DNA from: Polytrichum commune
Taxonomy: Eukaryota > Streptophyta > Polytrichopsida > Polytrichales > Polytrichaceae
DNA length: 64,000 bases
Assembly: GCA_950295325.1 (NCBI GenBank)
Contig: OX485804.1
Coordinates: 58,766,429-58,830,428 of the forward strand
Direction: 5' to 3'
The notes under the pieces are model-generated. The model was not told the origin of the DNA. It saw only the letters and a program-made list of their open reading frames with translations, and searched no databases. Below are positions 56,501-64,000 of the stretch, piece after piece (the first letter of the stretch is position 1; every line of letters begins with the position of its first letter). The translations under genes and the position numbers were made by a program.

Positions 56501-58441
56501 TCCTTCAACTATTTCATGTTTGTCCTTCAACCAATGCTTATAAATTCATATTCTGCGCCCTAATAGTATGTCCTTGTCATGGAGGTTCTATGTTCTTCGT
56601 TCATTTTCCGTGAAGATGTAGATATTGGTTCAGCTATAGTTGGCGACCTCTACAAAAAGAGCAGGTGTTTAGAGTTGCGCGTTCAGGAGGAGCAAGAAGG
56701 ACTCATCAATTTGAAAAGGATGCAACTGCAGCTTTTGTTTTGTGGGTTGGGTCTAGAGGAGCCGACTGATGACATTGTACCAGATGTAGCTTATGTTCGG
56801 TCCTTAATAGGAGAGCCACCTGCATTACCTTCAAGTGGATTTGGACTTGTGGCTGAAGTACAAGCCGCCATAAGTTTGGATAGTCTGGATAGTATCCCTA
56901 TGCCATCGCAACGGTCGCTTGAAGGACTTGAAGGAATCAGTACTCAGGACTTGGCTTTGTCTCAATTCAATAGTACTCAATGCTCACCAAGCAGGATTGT
57001 TTTGCCGCCACCTGAATTGTCCCAGCACGAGAGTCTTTGCAACATGCATTCGAAGAACCCACGCTCGCCAAGGACACTTTCCGAAGGACCAGGTCCGTGG
57101 TTCCCGAGAGCTTTGTCAGTGGACAACAACAAAGATGGTGTAGAGTCCAAGGGTGACGAGGGGGCAGCCACCAAGACTGAAGTTGCTTTGGAGGCTGTAG
57201 AACATGAAGTTGGAACGCATGACATCGCAAATGTGCGTCCAACTGCTTTGGACTTGACTCTGGATGATGTATTGGCAACAACAACTGTCAAGCCTGATGG
57301 ACGGTAAGTGTTTTCATTGTTGTCATTCGTTGTGCACTCATGTCATTCGCTGCGCAATTATGTCATTCGCTGAGTACTTATGTCATTCTCTGCGCACTTA
57401 TGTCATTCGCTACGCAATTATGTCATTCGTTGCGCACTTATGTCATTTCAGATGGATTTAGGGGTTAATCCATTCACTCCTGTAATGCAGGTTGGAACAA
57501 CTTGTGAATACGATCTGCACAGAATCAGGTGGGACCATGGTCAACAGTTTCGACTTTTTGTACCGCGGTGACTATTTGAGTTTTAATCTGGGTGGCCGAT
57601 GTGTGGCCCCTAACAAAAACATATGGAGAATTATCCAACCATATGATGGATTGGATAAGAGCATGGCTTAATCCACAGATTGAGGACGTAAAAACCTATG
57701 TATGCAGTCCTTATTTGGTTGGTCTGCTTAAATCGCATGTCCGTAACAAGAAAGAGAGTGTAGAGGTCTATAAAGACTTTTTGCATGTCAAGTACACCGC
57801 ACTTCCAGGTTCGGACGTAAGAACACTGATAGTGCCTTATACATGTGGTAAGCACTGGAGTGTATATGTGCTAGGGGATAGGGGTTTTTTTCATACTGAC
57901 TCCATGCCAGGGTGTGGTCTCCACTCCGATGTGACTATTCGCACATCGTTTGCCAAGATGTGGACCGTAAGGAGTGGCAGTGTGCAGGCACAGTCTTCAC
58001 ATGTCCATAGATGGATAGAACCATCTGTCCCCGAGCAAAACTCGGGTTGGGCATGTGGTTTTTATGTCTTGAGGAACATCATGGAGTTTGTCGAAGCTCT
58101 GAGACATAGACCACGTTCATTGGGTGAGGTTAGTGATGACACTACACAATTAGGTGTTTAGATGATACTGAATGACATCAATTTTATTTTTAATTTGATG
58201 TTCTTCACGGCTAAGATTGATGAGGGGTGGTTTGATGCAGGAATTTAAGCTGAATTACAGTAGAAGCTATGCACTACAGACAAGGAACATCGTTTCGGAA
58301 GCGCTAGTGGCTGTCATTCAGGCTGGTTTTAGAGAGGAGACTGCATGGAACGTGAAGGTTGTAATGGCCCAAGAAGATGACCCGTCTACGAGTGGAAAAC
58401 AACCGAGTAGACGAAGCTGTAGAATGAAGAAGAAGTTCTAG
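53555..58441 (+). pseudogene. Transposon-borne Ulp1/SENP-like cysteine protease (7 exons, two lesions)
   Basis: Reconstructed exons: 53555-53722, 54255-54819, 54981-55348, 55510-56346, about 56585-57303, 57491-58128, 58241-58441, roughly 1,165 codons. N-terminal half: EALGLGFHALEDDDMIKW and a small cysteine-rich stretch (CIHC...C). The middle is Pro/Ser/Arg-rich and low-complexity, followed by a large helical domain (exon 4) I do not recognise. C-terminal Ulp1 (C48) protease: His in GKHWSVYV (57,853), Asp in HTDSM (57,898), Gln in PEQNSGWACG (58,036) and Cys of WACG (58,054), all intact; this fold cleaves SUMO-like proteins. Exon 7 ends in a basic tail RRSCRMKKKF. Lesions: TAA at 55259-55261 inside otherwise coding sequence (one C-to-T change from CAA), and one extra base at 57,560-57,592 needed to join GDYLSFNLG to VADVWPLTK. 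It converges with the transposase gene; Ulp1 genes are known passengers of plant MULEs. Confidence 0.75.
57306..57452 (+). repeat. 20-bp tandem repeat, six copies, in Ulp1-gene intron 5
   Basis: The unit 'tcattcgctgcgcaattatg' and variants (cactcatg, agtacttatg, ctacgcaattatg) repeat six times head to tail with exact 20-bp spacing, from about 57,323. It lies between exons 5 and 6. Confidence 0.9.
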
Positions 58442-59138
58442 CCCTTGTAGATATGAAGGCAGTTATTAGGATGACATTCCATATGTCAAAGTATGTTTGT
58501 ACCGATATGCATTTATGTGCATCAATTTTAATGAACTGGATTTCTATTACACAATAGTGCCCATTATACATGAATGCATAATGTATTTCACATTATGACC
58601 ATCAGAGCATCATGTATTTCACATTATGAAGTAGTATGGGCTTTCATACCGAAAACAAACCTGAAGGACAATGCCCAAGGTATGGAAGAACACTGAATGA
58701 CATTGCATTAAGTCTGCAGGAACACCATTGGGCTACATGTGGATAGGATGAACCCAATGTGAGGCGCGAGGTTTTTATTACATGTGGTTTTTATGTCTTG
58801 AGGACACTGAAGAACACTGAAGGACAGTAATATGACAATGTGCACCATGTTCATGCAGACAAGTGCACACATATATAAGTGAAATCAGAGGTCCTTGCAA
58901 AAATGTGTAGGACATATCAATAGACCTTGCGGAACACTGAAGGATATTGTATTAAGATCCTTGAAACACAGAAGGACACTGTATAGGGTGTAGTACACAG
59001 CTTTGAACATCGAGGAACACATAAGCACTGTGAAGAACATGGATATCATTAACGACTTCACTAACATGACAACCAAAAGACACGGCTAGTTACAGAAGCA
59101 CATTAGTACTATGTAATATGCACTGATTTTTTACGCCT
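58442..59138. other. Convergent 3' regions of the two transposon genes
   Basis: The 700 bp between the stop codons hold no gene. There is a direct repeat 'atgtatttcacattatga' (58,580 and 58,611) and several 'gaaggacactg'- or 'gaacactgaaggac'-like units (58,660-59,000). On the minus strand these read TGTCCTTC, the same motif found in introns of both genes. Confidence 0.6.
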
Positions 59139-61308
59139 TCACAACGACATCTGCAAGAAACTTTGATGCCGTTTGAGAGAATTGTCGCCCATCCTTTCAG
59201 GAAAAGAACTCGTCGTGGGAGATATTTCCATTTTGGCGACCCCCCTCGCAATCAGCTGGGTTTGCTTACCTCGTATATGCCTCAAGTCTGCAAGTAAGTA
59301 ATCTTGGAGCGCTGGATACTCGTCGGTTGTCCTCGTCAAGTCAATGTATATGTCATGCGCCTTTGTTTTAGGCCCAGACTGTGATAGCCGCTCTTGTGAT
59401 AGGTCGATTAGATTTTTGGCGTCTCCCAATGGTATATTGGTAATCATGTCATTAGAATTGTGAGAGTCAATGACAATTGGGTCTGTAGGCCCACCTGAGA
59501 TGTGTCCTTCATCGTCGCGAATATGTAATTTGTTGTCATGCAGGTCTGCGTCGAGAGGAATTGGCTGCTGAGTTGGCCTTGCGAAGCACTGCGACAAGGG
59601 AGTTGCACGGTCAATGCCATGTTTGGTGCCTGCTTCACGAAAAATGACGCCATCCTCAACATCCGGGTGCAGCATTTTGAAGACCTTCACAGTATGTTTG
59701 CATATCATGCCCTCTTTTGCGATGGGACAATCACATTGGGCCCACTCGGAGTCTAGAGAATGAATGGTCCAGACTTTGGGTTGGTTGTTAATGGATCCAA
59801 CATAAGCAACATCTTCATCCAGGCAAATGAGGACGTTTGTATCAGGTATGGCATTGGCCCTGATTATTGCTGTTACAACAATACCTTCTTGTTTTGTGTT
59901 GCGTATGAATCCAAACGCCTTGCACTGCACACCATACCAGTAGTGTGTAAGAACATCTCCCATTAGGTGATAGATTAGCCAATCTATGCGCCTTCCCACA
60001 AACCTCTCCTTTGAAGAATTGAGAATATTTTTCAAATTGGAGTGGTATGATTCAATGGCAGCGTTTGTGTTTTGGCCAGCATGTGGAATGCGTCGTGCTG
60101 CAGCACACCACATTGTTGTTTTGGATCTCCAAGTGTCATTCATGTACTTCATGAATGCTACAGCCCGCGGTCTGGTGTTCGTTATTGTATCAAGTTGTCG
60201 GACAGCCCAATCGACTGGGTCTTCATCAACCTTGTACCCCCTACCATACATTATGTCTCCAAGCATTTGAAGAACAGTGGCCCTCTCAGCAACTGCAGAT
60301 ATCTTCTTCACTGCATTCTCAGCCCAAGACTTGCGGACGTGCCATAGACACAAAATTTTTTTGGCCTCCGGCCATATGATGCTGAACAAGAACAACAGTA
60401 GTTTAAAACAACAGGTTCGTATAATTGTGCATGAAAGACATATATGGGACAATGAATATCAAAGAAAGTGAGGCAAGACCATGAATACCTCAAAGTATTG
60501 ATTTCTGCCTGGGCATTGTCGACAACGATCGAAGAAGGTGCCCAATCTCGCTTGAGTGTGTGAACTCTATTTTGAAGTGCTTCAAGAACAGGGTGCAAAT
60601 CTTGTTCGCGAGTGCGGGATATGACAAAGAATGCCACAGGTATGCCATTTCTCCACTCATCAAATACAATGATTGTGTACAGCGGATATTGGAATACGAC
60701 AATGTGTGGATTATATAAACTAGATGGTTTGCAATGACTACTGCCAATTTTGAATATACAAAGTACTGAATGAATAACCTTGAAGGACACGGAATTGGAA
60801 GTATTAGAACCATGAAGAACACTGAATGACATGAAAAATCAAAGGACACTGAGATATGGCTTACCCTAGTTTGGCTTGTCCCAAATGTAGAATCAATAGA
60901 GAAGGCACTATTGTGTCCAAATTTCACCATCATCTCCAACTGCCACCCAGATTGGACGCCAAGAGTGAAAGGGGAGTCATTTTGCACTTGTGAATTAATG
61001 TCCAACAAGGAATGCTCTTGATAATAGAACACATTTTCAGGGTTTTCCATAACCCACATTCGCACGCTTATAGGGTCGGACGGGTGTTTTTCCCAAAGCT
61101 CCTCCGCTCGCTTTCGACAAATGTTTCTCACATCAACCGGCAACAAGAATGTATCGCAGGTGACAACACCATTAGAAAGGGCCAACTCTCGTACTTCCTT
61201 TGTGTGTTGTTGCATGATCTGAGCAGGAGAAAGTCCAAACGCATGCATTTGAGCTATTTTCTGCTTCAATTCTTCTGAAAGTCCAGCGCCTAGTGCATAC
61301 CTAGTCCC

Positions 61309-62405
61309 CAGGGTTGTCTATCCCGCCGTTATGACGGTGTCGTGTCGTGACGGACCCCTCCGTCACGACACAATAGGGTCCACGTAGGGTCAACCTAGGG
61401 GGAAGCTAGTAGGGTGGGTAAAATACTTACCTTCTTGCCAAGGTGGTGTCCTATGTGGCAGAAAAAGCCGACGTGGACGTGGATATGCCTAGCGCCAGGT
61501 AAACCATTTTGCCATTATGTTTATCATTCTGTTAAAATCAAAGCAGTAAAATATGACTAAGGAGGGTGTGGGGCGAACGGGGGACGAGGATGGGGCGGAC
61601 GGGGGCGGGAACGGGGGCGGGAACGGGGGCGGGAACGGGGGCGGGAACGGGGGCGGGAACGGGGGCGGGAACGGGGGCGGGAACGGAGCGGACGGGGGAG
61701 GGAACGGAGCGGACGGGGGAGGGAACGGAGCGGACGGGGGAGGGAACGGAGCGGACGGGGGAGGGAACGGGGCGGACGGGGGAGGGAACGGAGCGGACGG
61801 GGGAGGGAACGGAGCGGACGGGGGAGGGAACGGAGCGGACGGGGGAGGGAACGGAGCGGACGGGGGAGGGAACGGAGCGGACGGGGGAGGGAACGGGGGG
61901 CGGGAATGGGGCGGACGGGTCGGGAGCAAATTTTTTTTTTTTTTTTCCGGACAGGGGGAGAACGGGGGCGGACGGGTCGGGAACAAGTTCCCCCCCCCCC
62001 CCCCCCCCGGACGGGGGTTGGGAACGGGGGCGGACGGGGAGGGAACAAGTTTTTTTTTTTTTTTTTTTTTCCCGGACGGGGGTTGGGAACGGGGGCGGAC
62101 GGGGGAGGGAACAGGGGCGGACGGGGGGGGGGGGGAACGGGAGCGGACGGGGGAGGGAACGGGGCGGACGGGCGCTAGTAATTTTTTCCCCACTTTACCT
62201 CTACTTTGCTGACATGTCATCACACGTGGACATCTTACATCCTACATGTCCGAAATGGGGTAATGTAATTACACACAAAATTTGGTAAAATTCAAGTCCG
62301 TCAGGATAAAGACAGCATCCGGCATAATGTCGTGACGGATACGTGTCGTGACGGCACGACATTATGCCGAGATTAGCCTCCGTCACGACACAATAGACAA
62401 CCCTG
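61309..62405. mobile_element. Non-autonomous hAT element inside the transposase exon
   Basis: Terminal inverted repeats CAGGGTTGTCTAT (61309-61321) and ATAGACAACCCTG (ending 62405). The 8-bp target duplication CTAGTCCC is identical on both sides (61301-61308 and 62406-62413). CAGGG ends with 8-bp duplications are diagnostic of hAT. Subterminal copies of 'gtcgtgacgg' and 'ccgtcacgacacaatag' occur near both ends, in both orientations, typical of hAT transposase-binding sites. There is no transposase. The interior is a G-rich tandem array with T and C runs. Confidence 0.95.
61590..62175 (+). repeat. G-rich minisatellite inside the hAT element
   Basis: Arrays of a 12-bp unit (cgggggcgggaa) then a 21-bp unit ('cggagcggacgggggaggga' plus a), followed by irregular copies separated by T runs of 18-22 and a C run of about 18. 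The dense G4-5 runs give high G-quadruplex potential on the plus strand. The long open frames on both strands arise because both unit lengths are multiples of three; they are not genes. Confidence 0.93.
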
Positions 62406-63581
62406 CTAGTCCCACTAACCATTGTGCCATGGCAGAGCTCGCCGTGGAGATTCAAATGTTCGGTGTTCTCATATATCAACACACATAAAGCACCATCGAG
62501 GTACGGCTGTTTTGCCACAAAGGCCCGTTGACACCCTCGCTTGATGGAGTTTCCAGCCATGGTTTTTCCAATACGCTTCACCATTGCTACAGATGTTTTG
62601 TTCACAGGAAATGAATCATACTCAAGTACAACCTTTTTTCCTCGTTTTTTCTTCTGTGTATGGATGTTCTTCTTCCTTTTTGTCTGTGTGTATTTCAGCA
62701 GCATTTGCATGTCCTGCAGGACAATTCCTGTCTTGTCTTCAGGACCAAAGTTGCATCTGTACCTGCTAGGCCGCATGAAGAGGATGATGCAATGCATGAG
62801 TGGTGTATACTTTGTACAATCTTGGGTGAGTATTAATCATATCTGTAGTATAGATGGTGTTCAATGAAATCTGGGTGATATTTGAAAATCAATTAAGAAT
62901 CACAAAACAGTCTAAGGAAGGACATTGTGGAATGATTGACATATTATGAATTGCTTACATATCAAAGGTGATTGTTAATCATGTATGTAGTATACATGGT
63001 GTTGAATGAAATTTGGGTGATATTTGAATATCAATTCAGAATAACAAAGCATTATAGGGAAGGACATTGTGAAAAAAAATAGATATTCTGCATTGAGTAC
63101 ATGTGTTTACAAATGTGAACCCTAAATGCTGGGAAGACCTACTTCCAGTGCAGTAATGACACCCTAAAACCCTGAAGGACATGGATTATCATAGCAAATC
63201 AAATTTGAAAAGGACAAACCTCACAACCATAGCTGCACTATTTGCACGAGGGGACCTCAATGAATTGGCTGCAGTAACCCTAATGATTTCTTTGGTGAAC
63301 TTGCAGGGATAGAGAGGGTGGTGTTGCTCTCCTTGAATGAAATCAGGGAGCCTATCCCATAAAATGACTGCCAACATCGATGTCCTGTATTTCCCCTTCC
63401 CATGCGTCACATGCTTTGTCCATACCAAGTCTTGGAAGCAAAATTCACCAATAGGGGGGTTTTGGACTTGGTCTCTAATCTCCATGATGAGGTCAACCTG
63501 CTTGGCCTGATCTGCAACAAGGTCTGTTTGGTGCAGATCATCATCCACATTCCATAATGAGTCAAGTCCGCCATTTGCCAT

Positions 63582-64000
63582 TGGAGAAGGTTGATCACTT
63601 ACAAATCATATGTGCAGATGAGGTGTGCAGATGATAAATGAACCTGCTGATAAAGGCTGAACCCTAAACTATGTAGACATGAATATCTGCATCATTTGTA
63701 TTGCTGCCACTCTATGTGTGTATGAGCAAAACCTAAACTCAACATGTTTATGCTGGTTGAGAGTTGGGTGTGATTCAGAAAGTTCAGCAAACATCAGAAT
63801 GCTAAACATGCATGAGGAGTTAGAGGATCAAGCATCATAATGAAAGTGAATGTGGTGGGTTCTAACAAACCACCCTATCAATCCACATAGCACATCACAG
63901 ACAGCATAGACATCACAACGTAGTAACCCGAAAAGACACGAAAGAGCACACTGGCTCCATATGATCCAGATCTCAGATCCGGAATGACATCATCTGAATG
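63582..64000. other. Upstream region of the transposase gene, to the window end
   Basis: No coding frame is supported. It should contain the promoter of the minus-strand transposase gene. The outer end of the transposon was not found and probably lies beyond the window. Confidence 0.4.

Larger units (their letters stand above)
59139..63581 (-). pseudogene. MULE-type DDE transposase with SWIM zinc finger, split by a hAT insertion
   Basis: Read from ATG at 63,581. Exons: 63581-63220, 62762-60865 (containing the 1,097-bp hAT element 61309-62405), about 60715-60489, and 60381-59139, near 870 residues without the insertion. Acidic N-terminus MANGGLDSLWNVDDDLHQ; a basic DNA-binding-like stretch KRKKNIHTQKKKRGKK; then HAFGLSPAQIMQQHT. 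DDE core: FSIDSTFG (first Asp), SIVVDNAQAEIN (second Asp), LCLWHVRKSW, and NTNAAIESYHSNLKN (Glu). C-terminal SWIM finger QCDCPIAKEGMICKHTVKVF (CxC...CxH). These are the hallmarks of MULE/SWIM transposases; it cuts and pastes its element. The exon 2-3 junction phase is not resolved. Removing the hAT and one target copy restores an uninterrupted frame (SGT-RYALG). As present, the gene is broken unless the hAT excises. Confidence 0.88.

Noticed and set aside
54470-57291. Several minus-strand open frames opposite the Ulp1-type gene
   Set aside because: Shadows of the plus-strand exons with no protein-like character.
57306-57452. CRISPR-like regular array
   Set aside because: The 20-bp units are contiguous with no unique spacers; this is a eukaryotic intron microsatellite or minisatellite.
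61489-62288. Pro/Ser-, Gly/Asn- and Gly/Thr-rich open frames of 160-244 codons on both strands
   Set aside because: They come from G-rich repeats whose units are multiples of three inside the hAT element; all frames are open by composition.

Overview
This is nuclear DNA of a land plant. The evidence is: spliceosomal GT-AG introns throughout; two genes for probable plastid-targeted proteins whose closest named relatives are plant families (plant-type ATP-phosphofructokinase and the At4g39970-type CbbY-like HAD hydrolase); an A-type plant cytochrome P450; a plant-type intron-containing tRNA-Tyr(GUA); a short TTTAGGG-type interstitial telomere tract; and plant transposon families (Tourist/Harbinger MITEs, a hAT element, a MULE-type transposase and an Ulp1-like gene). 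The genome is gene-poor and transposon-rich. I lean towards a non-flowering plant because of the odd CYP79-like P450 and the LINE types, but the sequence does not settle the lineage.

Layout. 0-9 kb: repeat-rich, with four short DNA transposons that have clear ends (1675-2182, 2469-2968, 4103-4476, 5559-5990), a frameshifted unknown reading frame (about 700-1393, minus) and a 52-bp minisatellite (8.38-9.02 kb). 9.7-16.7 kb: a complete 15-exon phosphofructokinase gene on the plus strand, with a tRNA-Tyr gene on the opposite strand inside its 13th intron and a MITE in its 10th. 16.7-20.5 kb: intergenic repeats. 20.5-26.2 kb: a complete 10-exon CbbY-like HAD phosphatase gene, plus strand. 27.4-33.2 kb: a 5'-truncated, decayed LINE on the minus strand with endonuclease, reverse transcriptase, a PCIF1-like methyltransferase-resembling segment, RNase H and a zinc-finger tail. 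33-42.9 kb: no host gene; a large Tourist relative (35.8-36.8 kb) and fragments of a second LINE family. 43-45.4 kb: a three-exon P450 with one in-frame stop. 47.2-50.85 kb: LTR remnants, including a perfect solo LTR with a 5-bp target duplication. 50.9-64 kb: a convergent pair typical of a large MULE-like transposon: an Ulp1-type cysteine protease gene (plus, two lesions) and a SWIM-domain DDE transposase gene (minus). A 1.1-kb hAT element with an exact 8-bp target duplication sits in the middle of a transposase exon.

The three host genes are not functionally linked in any way the sequence shows: glycolysis or plastid sugar metabolism, a plastid sugar-phosphate phosphatase, and a membrane monooxygenase. 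The most unusual content is in the mobile elements: the methyltransferase-like insertion in the LINE, the hAT-in-MULE nesting with a G-rich minisatellite, and the protease-transposase pair. Exon boundaries were placed by hand from splice signals, reading phase and protein similarity known to me; no search was run.
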